Source: Phytophthora colocasiae (taxonomy: Eukaryota; Oomycota; Peronosporomycetes; Peronosporales; Peronosporaceae). Taken from it: a DNA stretch of 64,000 nt. Shown in pieces: positions 19,632-30,773 of the stretch. Under the pieces are notes generated by a model. It made no database searches and had not been told where the DNA came from. It saw nothing but the letters and a program-made list of their open reading frames with translations. The DNA lies in the NCBI GenBank assembly GCA_018806915.1, contig JAGKQI010000091.1, positions 3,348,001 through 3,412,000 of the forward strand, read 5' to 3'. A program made the position numbers and the translations under genes. Each line of letters starts with the position of its first letter. Position 1 is the stretch's first letter.

Positions 19632-20766
19632 CACTGCTGTTGGCCATTTTCGAGACCTCGTCAAGAAAATCACGGAGTCAACAAAGTTGACCGAAGCTTT
19701 GGAACGTGTATGTGCTGACTAAATGCACAAGTATATCACTCTGAAGATGGATGTAGTGACGAGGTGGAACAGCACATGGATAATACTGGGAAGCCTAATT
19801 ATGTTGAAGTTGCCCTTGACCGAGTTACTTCGTCGAATTCGCGAAAAACTTCCTGGATATACGGGTTTCAGTATCAGCCCAATAGACCGTCTTGCTAAAG
19901 AGATTACCGAGGAGTGGTGGGGAGCTGTTGAAGCGCTTTACGACTTTCTTGAACCGATTAAGGAAGCCACCGATATGCTATATCCAACATTTGGGATTAT
20001 TTTGCTGGCTTTCCATGTCATTCGATTTCACGCTACGGAAACCATAGAGAAGTCACAAGACGATCAGACATTGAACTTTGCTATGACAGTGAAGTCGAAG
20101 CTGGATGATTACGCACCGAAGGTCAACACGCGAGAAGCAAGAATCGCCACGATATTAGACCCTAGGGCCAAGCAGCATCTCGATGTCTTGGTAGACAACG
20201 TTGACCACGTCAAGCGAGAAGCTCAGGACGAGTTTAATTTGTACTATCGCGAGAAATTCCAGACTCAGCAACAGCCAAACCGTGGGCCTCCGTCAGCGAG
20301 GAAGGAGAAAGACAAGGCTCTTCGAGGCCTCCTCGCGCGCAGCACTAATCAGGACGGAACTGGTACTGGAATTGCCACTGACAACGCTGGCCAAGATTGC
20401 GATATCGATGCGGATGCAAACCACTGTGGGTCCCAGAATCACGATGACTCATTCGCCCAAGAACTGGATCGATGGTTAGCTGCTGAAGGAATGAGCGAGA
20501 TGACGGAAAGTAAAGATGTGTGCACTTGGTTCCGTGTCACGGGTGACGGCTATCCACGGATCAAACTCATGGCTCACGACTTTCTGGCAATCACAGCCAC
20601 ATCAGTTCCAAGCGAAATTGCGTTTTCCGCAGCAGGTATCGCTCTTGGCAGCCGTCGTGCACGTTTGGGAGATGATGCAGTCCAAGCAATCTGTGAACTG
20701 AAGTCGTTTCGCAAGTTTAACCGTAGCTACACTGACGAACGAAGTGAGCAAGGCATAAATGTCTAG
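19632..20766 (+). pseudogene. hAT transposase, C-terminal half, 5' truncated
   Basis: The reading starts directly at the LTR edge (GHFRDLVKKITESTKL), meets an in-frame TAA at 19720-19722, and continues for 347 codons. TRWNSTW (about residue 12 after the stop) and the C-terminal dimerisation region (FLAITATSVPSEIAFSAAG ... SRRARLGDDAVQAICELKSF, about residues 290-335) identify a hAT/BED-family transposase. The 5' half with the first catalytic residues is absent, replaced by the LTR. No matching 5' half is found on the other side of the LTR pair, so a simple insertion does not explain the break. Confidence 0.87.
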
Positions 20767-20941
20767 AGCCCAGCTTATATTGGAGCTGATTCATGTGAGA
20801 TTCAGCGGATTTCAAACGGTTCGTTTCCATTGTCTCTCGGAGCAACACCAATAGGAACATCATCGCGATAGCCACGAAGGGGACGTAAATCGGCTTATCT
20901 AGAACCTCGAAAGCGTTCGGTGTAGCCAAAAATGCAGACAT
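20717..20941 (-). CDS. Small ORF with one membrane segment, unknown
   Basis: 74 codons starting MSAFLATPNAFEVLDKP and followed by one hydrophobic stretch (about residues 19-35). It overlaps the hAT end on the other strand. It could be a fragment of a host membrane protein. Weak support. Confidence 0.25.
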   Translation of the reverse strand: MSAFLATPNAFEVLDKPIYVPFVAIAMMFLLVLLRETMETNRLKSAESHMNQLQYKLGSRHLCLAHFVRQCSYG

Positions 20942-21174
20942 TATTCATCCACCTTCTCCAGCAAGACGTCCTGCAGCGTTTGACGCTCGAGTTTTGAGGA
21001 ACTGTTCAAATCCAGCACTGAAACTTCCATGGTTTGCTGATATGAGCATTCCGACAGTGTTTTCTCCTTATTCGGGGCAACTAGAACGGGGATCGCACCA
21101 TACAACACCATAGGGTTGTCCAGTTCGTACTCGAACACATCAAGATTGTACAACCGGTACGGGTCAGTCACCAC
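20941..21174 (-). pseudogene. Glucosidase II alpha-subunit-like (GH31) fragment
   Basis: About 30 residues near the start ([17 protein letters not shown] then VLYGAIPVL) match the N-terminal beta-sandwich of ER alpha-glucosidase II (GANAB-type GH31), which trims glucose from N-glycans. The remaining about 45 residues are not clearly of this family. The full enzyme has about 900 residues; catalytic Asp motifs are absent. A captured or degraded fragment. Confidence 0.55.
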
Positions 21175-21558
21175 TTTCCTCTTGAGTGCTTTAGACGTGG
21201 ATCTCCTGGATTACACTGTAAATACTTGCTGCTAAAGGTCCTGGGATGTTCCATGACATTAATTCTCCAATTTCCCTGACGTTGTACAAATATCATACGC
21301 CGTGTAGCACCGATTTACCAGTAAGATATGCCATCGCTTGTTGTTCGCTCCTTATCTTTAAAAGCGGAAATTCCATACGCAAGTAACTCTGGAAAAAATG
21401 CGAGTTTCGACCTTCACAAGGTACAAACGTCCCCTTTTCACTTCTACTCCCTGGATCGTAACATCTTAATGCTGCAACCAGAAGCAACCGAGAAATTGGT
21501 GCGTTCATTCCACCTGGAATACTATCCAACAGCTTTTCCGAGATAAACACATTCGACC
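21175..21558. other. Interval without a supported gene
   Basis: Short open frames on both strands (21328-21546 plus, 21293-21550 minus) overlap each other, and neither shows a domain. Confidence 0.4.
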
Positions 21559-22494
21559 GTGTTTTGGATACCGGTTTCTTTGTTGAGATTTGACTTTATC
21601 CCCATCAAGGGTTGCCTTGAAGGCCTGTCAGGCGTTGACGCCGTCCAACTGCGCGTGGAAGCCCGACCACCGCCGTCTCGCATGCTTCCAGCCCCTGCCG
21701 TGGATTTTAAGGAAGCCGTAAACCAAGCCGACGGTTTCGAGGTAGTGGACCAAACTGACGGCTATGAGAGCAGCACGGCGACGGTCGTCCAGAAGCTCAA
21801 CAGCGCGTTCAATAAGTGCCGTAAGCGAAAGGCCATCAGTCAGTCAATCGGGTATTCGTCGTGTACCGAAGGCTTCATGGAGGATATGACAGCGGGGCTC
21901 AAGAAGACTAAGTACGACCAGAAGAAGCTAGCACTGCCGGATAAGTACATGGCACTACTGCGGACCAAGTATCACTCGCTTGTCAGATCTTTGGGCGAGC
22001 CGTGGCGTGCCAACGAGGCCACGCGTCGGCTTTTCATCAATGACATTCTGACAGAATGCATCACAGCGGTCAAGAATGAAGAAAAGGACAAGGCGGAGCT
22101 GTTGCTCTCCGTCGAGAAGAAGGTGGACGGCCCGGACGTGGAAGCAAGCGGCACCGCGGACTACGTCATCACGCTTGGCACGAGGATGGTGATCATTATC
22201 GAGGCCAAGAAATGTGACATTGATCACGCGCTTCGACAGAACTTCGCCGCGATGGAGGTAGCACGCGTGTTGAACGGCAAGAAGCTTGATGGCGATCAAG
22301 ATGCATGGCATGATATTCAAGGTGTCTGCACCGACTATCAGAACTGGGTCATCGTCAAGCGATCGTCCAAGGAATTCGCCACGAAGCACATGGTCTGCCG
22401 CACGCCAGATACTCTTGATCACGACCCGCTTGACTTCCCTGTTGACATGGTTCCCATCGCCAACCGAGTTTACAGCATGCTTAAGCTCCTTTAA
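21559..22494 (+). CDS. PD-(D/E)XK nuclease-like protein of the Crinkler C-terminal type
   Basis: 311 codons. The C-terminal half has the layout of a restriction-endonuclease-like fold: Glu-rich helix, then GTADYVI (Asp about 201), then VIIIEAKK (Glu 215, Lys 217), then a helix and a later strand (NWVIVKR). This spacing is that of nuclease domains at the C-terminus of oomycete Crinkler (CR) proteins, which enter host nuclei. The CRN N-terminal LFLAK/DWL domain is not present; the first about 25 residues look like non-coding read-through, so the true start may be the Met near 21681. Two similar ORFs lie at 34407 and 57015. Intact frame. Confidence 0.65.
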   Translation: MFWIPVSLLRFDFIPIKGCLEGLSGVDAVQLRVEARPPPSRMLPAPAVDFKEAVNQADGFEVVDQTDGYESSTATVVQKLNSAFNKCRKRKAISQSIGYSSCTEGFMEDMTAGLKKTKYDQKKLALPDKYMALLRTKYHSLVRSLGEPWRANEATRRLFINDILTECITAVKNEEKDKAELLLSVEKKVDGPDVEASGTADYVITLGTRMVIIIEAKKCDIDHALRQNFAAMEVARVLNGKKLDGDQDAWHDIQGVCTDYQNWVIVKRSSKEFATKHMVCRTPDTLDHDPLDFPVDMVPIANRVYSMLKLL

Positions 22495-22769
22495 GAGGCC
22501 ATGTTAGCTTTTTAAGTTATACAATCACTAGGGAATTTGGACTACTGCAGCAATATAGTGAACCACAAAATAATCAAAATGAAGCAGAGTAAAAATCGCT
22601 CCAAAGATCACTCCAAAGAGGTAGTTGAAGAGAAGACTGGGTGAAGTCTGGGGCCGTAGTTCGAAACGTGGTTTTTTGTGGTGTTTGGAAGAGAGAATAG
22701 ATTAACTGATCGGCCGGCGATTTGACTGGGTGCTGGGCATGCCGACATGTTGGCATGACGCTCTCCAGT
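22495..22769. other. AT-rich interval
   Basis: Between the nuclease-like ORF and the Tudor-like fragment. Nothing recognised. Confidence 0.4.
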
Positions 22770-23240
22770 TCATGGGATGTCGTTATTAGCGAGCCCGTAG
22801 AGCTTAGCATCGGCTTGGCAGCAGTTGCGGTAGACGTTAAGCTTGTAGGGCGTGATCACCACCACACCTCCCGGGTGTGGGAGCTTTGGGTCGACCAGTG
22901 GAAGGAACTGGTTTACATCCATCTCCGTCTCACCATCGTCGAAGTCGACGTTGTACGTGCCGTTTAGGCGGCAGCACGAGGTCACGCCCGGGTAGTATTT
23001 GCTCTTGCCCTTGTACTGGATCTCCATCTTGTTGTCTCCTTGGACTTCTTCGCCTTCAGGTCGTCGCCGTCGCCGTCACAGTCGGCGTCGCCCTTCTTGC
23101 CCATCAACCGGATCCGTACGGCCGCTACATCCGTCTCCGTCTCGCCATCGTCGAAGTCGACGTTGTACGTGCCGTTTAGGCGGCAGCACGAGGTCACGCC
23201 CGGGTAGTATTTGCTCTTGCCCTTGTACTGGATCTCCACC
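22770..23240 (-). pseudogene. Tandem Tudor-like modules, gene fragment
   Basis: Two copies of a module starting MEIQYKGKSKYYPG and containing CRLNGTYNVDFDDGE begin at 23239 and 23027, spaced 212 bp. The pattern (Y-x-GKSKYYPG-x3-CRLNGTY-x-V-x-DDGE) is the Tudor-like fold found in repeat in oomycete and algal proteins, often a methyl-lysine or protein-binding module. The frame of the first copy runs off into Asp/Lys-rich sequence and a shifted repeat, so this is a fragment with frame breaks. Confidence 0.5.
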
Positions 23241-23272
23241 TTGTTGCCTCCTTGGACTTCTTCGCCTTCAGG

Positions 23273-23411
23273 TTGTCCAACTCTGACCGGACAACCAGCC
23301 GGACATTATACCGGACAGGTGTCCAGGTATGCTCAGGCTGCAGCACGACACGTCAGTGGTACTAAAGATTTGATGGTCCAACTGTGACCGAATAGCCGTC
23401 TGGGCATATTA
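23273..23411 (+). repeat. Isolated unit of the 190-bp satellite
   Basis: Matches the array at 26.9-30.7 kb, including GGTGTCCAGGTATGCTCAGG and the GATTTGATGGTCCAACTGTG segment, and stops after GGCATATTAGTG. Confidence 0.75.
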
Positions 23412-23590
23412 GTGAGATTCAAGCAGGCGTGCGCGTGCTGCGTTGTGTTGTGGTTCGCGCTCTGACGGTGTTACGAGAAGCCTAGTAGAACTGGGGTCCA
23501 AGTAGTCTGCGAAGTTAGACGGCCATCTGTTGAGGCCGCCCTCACGGCCTTAGGCCGGACAACTGCCCACGTGGATACTCGGACGGCTGT

Positions 23591-23746
23591 ATGGTCACAG
23601 ACGAAGAACTGGCTTTTGCGCTGGCCTTTCTGCGGCTGATTCAAGCACGTGTCTCTTTTGGATTAGTCAAAGATTACGAGACAATTCGTCGACTGTGCAG
23701 CGATACGTGCGGCTGCTCATTTATCATTTTTATAAAGTTGGCCTGA
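23591..23746 (+). CDS. Short ORF, possible transposase N-terminal remnant
   Basis: 51 codons from ATG at 23591 (MVTDEELAFALAFLRLIQAR) to TGA at 23744-23746. It is amphipathic and helix-rich. No family assigned; it directly precedes the helix-turn-helix gene copy. Confidence 0.3.
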   Translation: MVTDEELAFALAFLRLIQARVSFGLVKDYETIRRLCSDTCGCSFIIFIKLA

Positions 23747-23747
23747 C

Positions 23748-24467
23748 CGCTGCCCAAGTCGAAAGCTGTTCCAATGCCCAAGTCGAAGACCAAGAGCACT
23801 CGTTCGAAGGCCGTACGGGTTGCAGCAGAGAAGGTTGCGCACACAGCTCGTGAAAACCTGATGTACAACCATGGACCCGGTCGGATGAGTGAAGACGAAA
23901 CGAACAACATGCTGGAGGACGTCGATAAGAAGTACCTTCAGAGGTTCTCGTGGAGCCAAATCGCGAGGATCGTGAATGTGCCGAAGAGTTCGCTGCGCCT
24001 CAAGTACCACCAATGGGCCCGCCAGGACGAGCTAAACGACGAGGTCGAGGAGATTCAGCGGGAGTTGGTGGAATCAGGCATTGGCCGTCGTTCGCCTCGC
24101 CCCCCCCCCAATCGACGCGCCTGACGACGCCGAAAATGCAGACACTTTAGTACCCGGGTCCGTCACGCCCACCTGGATTAATGACTACGACGATCGCGTA
24201 GCACAGTAAGTCGCCACCCCCGAGGGGGCTGAGCTGGAGCGGCAGATCAAGGATGCTCTGCAAGCTGCATCTGCCTGGACCAACTTGGAGGTGGACGACC
24301 ACGGGTGGGGCCTCCGCCCTGACGACAACTACCCTAACTACGCAGAGGCCGCCTTCAAGAAGATGCAGGCTGACAGGATTTCGTTCAAGGCCCACGTTTT
24401 GCGGCAAGTTGAGACGAGCATGCAGAAGATGAAAAAAGCGTTTAGGGCAGTACAGAAGCTTAGTTGA
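23748..24467 (+). pseudogene. Helix-turn-helix gene, left inverted copy
   Basis: A basic N-terminus (KSKTKSTRSKAVRVAAEK) and a helix-turn-helix (WSQIARIVNVPKSSLRLKY, about residues 59-77) run in frame to a run of ten C (24110-24119). After that the frame shifts, and a second lesion (TAA near 24207) interrupts an otherwise recognisable continuation. The inner part lacks about 30 bp compared with the opposite copy (26739-25665) and ends differently. The domain resembles DNA-binding parts of transposon-encoded or psq-type proteins. The function is unknown. Confidence 0.6.
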
Positions 24468-24576
24468 ATAATCTAATGAACACGGATGTTCTTTTGGACC
24501 TTGGCAGCCGACGCTAGACCTTTTTGAAAGGTGGCATCGCAGATCTGGAGGGCGCAGATTTTGGTGCTCATGGTGT

Positions 24577-24834
24577 TTGTTTGCCAGTGGCCCGTTGAGT
24601 TTGATCTGCGGCAGGTGGCCATCCGCGATCGAAGTGCTATCGCTGTACCAGAACGGACGCTACCGCGTGCTGTTCTTCGTCGTGTACTACGTGCAGGCCG
24701 TGATCAACGAGCCTTCGTTCGTCGTCAGCCACTTTGTGCTTGCGGGTCTGTGCTTGCTCTTGAGTGTGTGCGTTAGCGCCTGCTCGAAGGACGGTACCAT
24801 TGAGCTCAAGAGCGGGAAGAAGATGCGCAAATAA
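24577..24834 (+). pseudogene. Membrane-protein fragment, unknown
   Basis: 85 codons with a long hydrophobic stretch (about residues 29-70) and a basic C-terminal tail KSGKKMRK. It looks like the C-terminus of a host membrane protein inside the helix-turn-helix inverted repeat. No family recognised. Confidence 0.3.
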
Positions 24835-24943
24835 GCCGATGCTCTCGCCAAACGCCGTGCTTGGCGCAGTTCGAGCCTCCAGCACAGCAAAAAAGTGTTT
24901 TTATGTATCTCTCTATTTCCTTTAAGCAGCTCAACGCCCTGTA

Positions 24944-25632
24944 CTACAGGGCCTGTAGCGTCCTTCTTGCAGAATTACGCAGAGAGCTCGAGTTGCCAGG
25001 CTCCTTCTTGGCCTTGATGGTGTCGATCTGCCTGAGCTTCCTCATCAAGCCCTTGACCTTCTTGGTCTTCTCCTCCGGAGTCAGATCCACGGGAGCAGGC
25101 AGTGGCGTAGACTTGGTGGGAGTGGAAGCGTTGGCCTTGACAAGCGCAGCTTCGACCACAGCCTTGACCTCTGTCGCCTTCTTTTACGAGCGCTTTTGCT
25201 GAGCTTCTTAGGCGCCGCTGCGGCGCTCATACCGGGAATAGTGTGTGCTGCCATGCCCGTGATCGTGAGGGCGCCACCACGAGGCGGAGCGTATTTGTTA
25301 CGGTCCTGCTTCCTCGATCCGCCCTCCTCCTTATGCAACACTGCAGCCAGCGCACCCGTTGAGTTGGGAGGCCGGCGGTACGCCTGCGAGGAACCTTCGG
25401 AGCTGACGACAAGCCGAAGTCTGTGTCCTCGCCTTTCCGGCGTGGATCTAGCCAAAGGCTGACTGAAGATGTTTTCGAGAACAACGTCATGTTGTTTGAA
25501 CCACTCTGCGACTGTAGCGTGTGGAGGCGACCCGTACTCAAACGGAGGCGACAAGCGGCAAGAAAGTCTTGAGTGGCGCGCAAACGGGTAGTGTCCGCTA
25601 GCCTTTACGTTCATCTTGAGGCACTGCAGCAA
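24944..25632 (-). pseudogene. PYM-like (exon junction complex recycling factor) gene fragment
   Basis: On the minus strand a Pro/Arg-rich N-terminal part (about 25440-25190) is followed, after a frame shift near an A/T-rich KSARK segment (about 25185), by a C-terminal helix EEKTKKVKGLMRKLRQID, the type found at the C-terminus of PYM/WIBG, which binds Mago-Y14 and ribosomes. The frameshift and missing stop order mark a broken gene. Assignment rests mostly on this C-terminal helix and the Ala/Pro-rich linker, so it is tentative. Confidence 0.38.
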
Positions 25633-25664
25633 TCAGTACTCGTTGCCTACCTACACACACGCTC

Positions 25665-26739
25665 CTAGTGGATATTCTTGAGCACAGCCCGAATACTTGT
25701 GACGCGTGTCTTCAGCGTCTGGACTGCACAGCCGTAACGGGACGCGATGACTTTATCTGCACCAATAAACTGCATCTTTGCCTTCACGGAACCGATCCAG
25801 TCGTCGGGTGAGTTCTTCTTTAGCATTTTAGGCTTTCGTAGCTCATCGAGCTCAGACGGTGACGGCGTGCGTGACCCCTTTTTCTCAAGCATCAGCAGCT
25901 CCTTCCATCCACTAATGTCTAGTGCGTCCAGGACGTATTTCGGCAAGCGCTTACAACTTCCAGCTTGATCAACAGCTGCGTTTATGCTGTGAGTACTTAA
26001 CGCTGATTTCTCTTGCTCCGCAGCGAGCAACCGTTCGGCCTCGATGACCTTCCGATGCAACCAACATGAATATCCAGCCCGCACTGTCAGCATCTTCTTG
26101 AAGGCGGCCTCTGCGTAGTTAGGGTAGTTGTCGTCAGGGCGGAGGCCCCACCCGTGGTCGTCCACCTCCAAGTTGATCCTGAAGTTCATTGCTTTTGCCT
26201 TCACCATACAGGCAGATGCAGCTTGAAGAGCATCCTTGATCTGCCGCTCCAGCTCAGCCCCCTCGGGGGTGGCGACTTACTGTGCTACGCGATCGTCGTA
26301 GTCATTAATCCAGGTGGGCGTGACGGACCCGGGTACTAAAGTGTCTGCATTTTCGGCGTCGTCAGGCGCGTCGATTGGGGGGGGCGAGGCGAACGACGCT
26401 AATGCCTGATTCCACCAACTCCCGCTGAATCTCCTCGACCTCGTCGTTCGGCTCGTCCTGGCGGGCCCATTGGTGGTACTTGAGGCGCAGCGAACTCTTC
26501 GGCACATTCACGATCCTCGTGATTTGGCTCCACGAGAACCTCTGAAGGTACTTCTTATCGACGTCCTCCAGCATGTTGTTCGTTTCGTCTTCACTCATCC
26601 GACCGGGTCCATGGTTGTACATCAGGTTTTCACGAGCTGTGTGCGCAACCTTCTCTGCTGCAACCCGTACGGCCTTCGAACGAGTGCTCTTGGTCTTCGA
26701 CTTGGGCATTGGAACAGCTTTCGACTTGGGCAGCGGCAC
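25665..26739 (-). pseudogene. Helix-turn-helix gene, right inverted copy
   Basis: Inverted counterpart of 23748-24467 for 26737-26095. N-terminal basic region and helix-turn-helix (WSQITRIVNVPKSSLRLKY) in 26739-26362, where a run of eight G (26377-26384) replaces the C10 of the other copy. The second part (26207-25665, 180 codons) shows GWGLRPDDNYPNYAEAAFKK and a C-terminal helical domain (LDISGWKELLMLEKKG, SRYGCAVQTLKTRV). Both parts are in different frames with a stop between. Probably an element- or virus-like-derived DNA-binding protein; function unknown. Confidence 0.6.
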
Positions 26740-26868
26740 GTGCGTCGCTCAGGCTAGCTTTCTGGAAATGAGACCGCTCGCTGTGGCCGTAGAGAAATGC
26801 TGGGAAGTGACCATCAGGGACCAGGCGCTGGCATCCACCACCACGGCCACCACCTAACAGTTTAACGG

Positions 26869-29800
26869 TAGGACTGTGACCGTACACCAGTCCGGGCATC
26901 ATAGTGAACACGTGTCCAGGTATGCTTAGGCGGCAACGGTTTGAGTCCAACTCTGACCGTACAGCCGTCCGCGCGGGATATTGGACAGATATTCGGATAT
27001 CGCTTTGGCTGCAGCTCAGAGCATACCGGACAGGTGTCCAGGTATGCTCAGCCTGCAGCACGACACGTCAGTGGTACTAAAGATTTGATGGTCCAACTGT
27101 GACCGAACAGCCGTCTAGGCATATTAGTGGATAGATATTCGGATACGCTTTGGCTGCAGATGCGTGCGACAATTTGACAGTCCAACTCTGACCAGACAAC
27201 CAGCCGGACATCATACCGGACAGGTGTCCAGGTATGCTCAGCCGTCCAACTGTGACCGAACAGCCGTCTGGGCATATTAGTGGATAGATATTCGGATACG
27301 CTTTAGCTGCAGATGCGTGCGACAATTTGACAGTCCAACTCTGACCGGACAACCAGCCGGACATCATACCGGACAGGTGTCCAGGTATGCTCAGGCTGCA
27401 GCACGACACGTCAGTGGTACTAAAGATTTGATGGTCCAACTATGACCGAACAGCCGTCTAGGCATATTAGTGGATAGATATTCGGATACGCTTTGGCTGC
27501 AGATGCGTGCGACAATTTGACAGTCCAACTCTGACCAGACAACCAGCCGGACATCATACCGGACAGGTGTCCAGGTATGCTCAGCCGTCCAACTGTGACC
27601 GAACAGCCGTCTGGGCATATTAGTGGATAGATATTCGGATACGCTTTAGCTGCAGATGCGTGCGACAATTTGACAGTCCAACTCTGACCGGACAACCAGC
27701 CGGACATCATACCGGACAGGTGTCCAGGTATGCTCAGGCTGCAGCACGACACGTCAGTGGTACTAAAGATTTGATGGTCCAACTATGACCGAACAGCCGT
27801 CTGGGCATATTAGTGGATAGATATTCGGATACGCTTTGGCTGCAGATGCGTGCGACAATTTGACAGTCCAACTATGACCGGACAACTAGCCGGACATCTT
27901 ACCGGACAGGTGTCCAGGTATGCTCAGGCTGCAGCACGACACGTCAGTGGTACTAAAGATTTGATGGTCCAACTGTGACCGAACAGCCGTCTGGGCATAT
28001 TAGTGGATAGATATTCGGATACGCTTTAGCTGCAGATGCGTGCAACGGTTTGACAGTCCAACTATGACCGGACAACTAGCCGGACATCTTACCGGACAGG
28101 TGTCCAGGTATGCTCAGGCTGCAGCACGACACGTCAGTGGTACTAAAGATTTGATGGTCCAACTGTGACCGAACAGCCGTCTGGGCATATTAGTGGATAG
28201 ATATTCGGATACGCTTTAGCTGCAGATGCGTGCAACGGTTTGACAGTCCAACTCTGACCGGACAACCAGCCGGACATCATACCGGACAGGTGTCCAGGTA
28301 TGCTCAGGCTGCAGCACGACACGTCAGTGGTACTAAAGATTTGATGGTCCAACTGTGACCGAACAGCCGTCTAGGCATATTAGTGGATAGATATTCGGAT
28401 ACGCTTTGGCTGCAGATGCGTGCAACGGTTTGACAGTCCAACTATGACCGGACAACCAGCCGGACATCATACCGGACAGGTGTCCAGGTATGCTCAGGCT
28501 GCAGCACGACACGTCAGTGGTACTAAAGATTTGATGGTCCAACTATGACCGAACAGCCGTCTGGGCATATTAGTGGATAGATATTCGGATACGCTTTGGC
28601 TGCAGATGCGTGCGACAATTTGACAGTCCAACTCTGACCGGACAACTAGCCGGACATCTTACCGGACAGGTGTCCAGGTATGCTCAGGCTGCAGCACGAC
28701 ACGTCAGTGGTACTAAAGATTTGATGGTCCAACTGTGACCGAACAGCCGTCTGGGCATATTAGTGGATAGATATTCGGATACGCTTTAGCTGCAGATGCG
28801 TGCAACGGTTTGACAGTCCAACTCTGACCGGACAACCAGCCGGACATCATACCGGACAGGTGTCCAGGTATGCTCAGGCTGCAGCACGACACGTCAGTGG
28901 TACTAAAGATTTGATGGTCCAACTCTGACCGAACAGCCGTCTAGGCATATTAGTGGATAGATATTCGGATACGCTTTGGCTGCAGATGCGTGCAACGGTT
29001 TGACAGTCCAACTATGACCGGACAACCAGCCGGACATCATACCGGACAGGTGTCCAGGTATGCTCAGGCTGCAGCACGACACGTCAGTGGTACTAAAGAT
29101 TTGATGGTCCAACTATGACCGAACAGCCGTCTGGGCATATTAGTGGATAGATATTCGGATACGCTTTGGCTGCAGATGCGTGCGACAATTTGACAGTCCA
29201 ACTCTGACCGGACAACTAGCCGGACATCTTACCGGACAGGTGTCCAGGTATGCTCAGGCTGCAGCACGACACGTCAGTGGTACTAAAGATTTGATGGTCC
29301 AACTATGACCGAACAGCCGTCTGGGCATATTAGTGGATAGATATTCGGATACGCTTTGGCTGCAGATGCGTGCGACAATTTGACAGTCCAACTATGACCG
29401 GACAACTAGCCGGACATCTTACCGGACAGGTGTCCAGGTATGCTCAGGCTGCAGCACGACACGCCAGTGGTACTAAAGATTTGATGGTCCAACTGTGACC
29501 GAACAGCCGTCTGGGCATATTAGTGGATAGATATTCGGATACGCTTTAGCTGCAGATGCGTGCGACAATTTGACAGTCCAACTCTGACCGGACAACTAGC
29601 CGGACATCTTACCGGACAGGTGTCCAGGTATGCTCAGGCTGCAGCACGACACGTCAGTGGTACTAAAGATTTGATGGTCCAACTATGACCGAACAGCCGT
29701 CTGGGCATATTAGTGGATAGATATTCGGATACGCTTTGGCTGCAGATGCGTGCGACAATTTGACAGTCCAACTATGACCGGACAACTAGCCGGACATCTT

Positions 29801-30697
29801 ACCGGACAGGTGTCCAGGTATGCTCAGGCTGCAGCACGACACGCCAGTGGTACTAAAGATTTGATGGTCCAACTGTGACCGAACAGCCGTCTGGGCATAT
29901 TAGTGGATAGATATTCGGATACGCTTTAGCTGCAGATGCGTGCAACGGTTTGACAGTCCAACTCTGACCGGACAACCAGCCGGACATCATACCGGACAGG
30001 TGTCCAGGTATGCTCAGGCTGCAGCACGACACGTCAGTGGTACTAAAGATTTGATGGTCCAACTGTGACCGAACAGCCGTCTAGGCATATTAGTGGATAG
30101 ATATTCGGATACGCTTTGGCTGCAGATGCGTGCAACGGTTTGACAGTCCAACTATGACCGGACAACCAGCCGGACATCATACCGGACAGGTGTCCAGGTA
30201 TGCTCAGGCTGCAGCACGACACGTCAGTGGTACTAAAGATTTGATGGTCCAACTATGACCGAACAGCCGTCTGGGCATATTAGTGGATAGATATTCGGAT
30301 ACGCTTTGGCTGCAGATGCGTGCGACAATTTGACAGTCCAACTCTGACCGGACAACTAGCCGGACATCTTACCGGACAGGTGTCCAGGTATGCTCAGGCT
30401 GCAGCACGACACGTCAGTGGTACTAAAGATTTGATGGTCCAACTATGACCGAACAGCCGTCTGGGCATATTAGTGGATAGATATTCGGATACGCTTTGGC
30501 TGCAGATGCGTGCGACAATTTGACAGTCCAACTCTGACCGGACAACTAGCCGGACATCTTACCGGACAGGTGTCCAGGTATGCTCAGGCTGCAGCACGAC
30601 ACGCCAGTGGTACTAAAGATTTGATGGTCCAACTATGACCGAACAGCCGTCTGGGCATATTAGTGGATAGATATTCGGATACGCTTTGGCTGCAGAT
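26869..30697 (+). repeat. 190-bp satellite array with higher-order structure
   Basis: About 20 tandem units. A unit contains GGTGTCCAGGTATGCTCAGG, GGTACTAAAGATTTGATGG, CAGCCGTCTGGGCATATTAG and CTTTGGCTGCAGATGCGTGC. Units repeat every 190 bp; the left part (27.05-27.8 kb) alternates a 153-bp shortened unit with a full one (343-bp period), and the right part repeats in blocks of three (570-bp period), visible from recurring GTCTAGG/GTCTGGG and AATTTG/CGGTTTG variants. The first 150 bp are diverged. The array ends at the junction with the hAT remnant (30697). The many short minus-strand frames across it are not genes. Confidence 0.95.
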
Positions 30698-30773
30698 GGG
30701 GCTAGCGACACCTCTGCGACGCCACTAACATACCGTAGTGTATTTTTTTTCAGTTCCCGCTATCACGGTAGAA

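Noticed and set aside
27077..30252. Many minus-strand ORFs of 69-120 codons in the array
   Set aside because: They repeat with the satellite unit and lack any domain; they follow from the unit length and composition.
26869..30697. Regular repeats that could be read as a CRISPR array
   Set aside because: Units of 190 bp are alike over their whole length with no unique spacers, and the setting is eukaryotic. It is a satellite.
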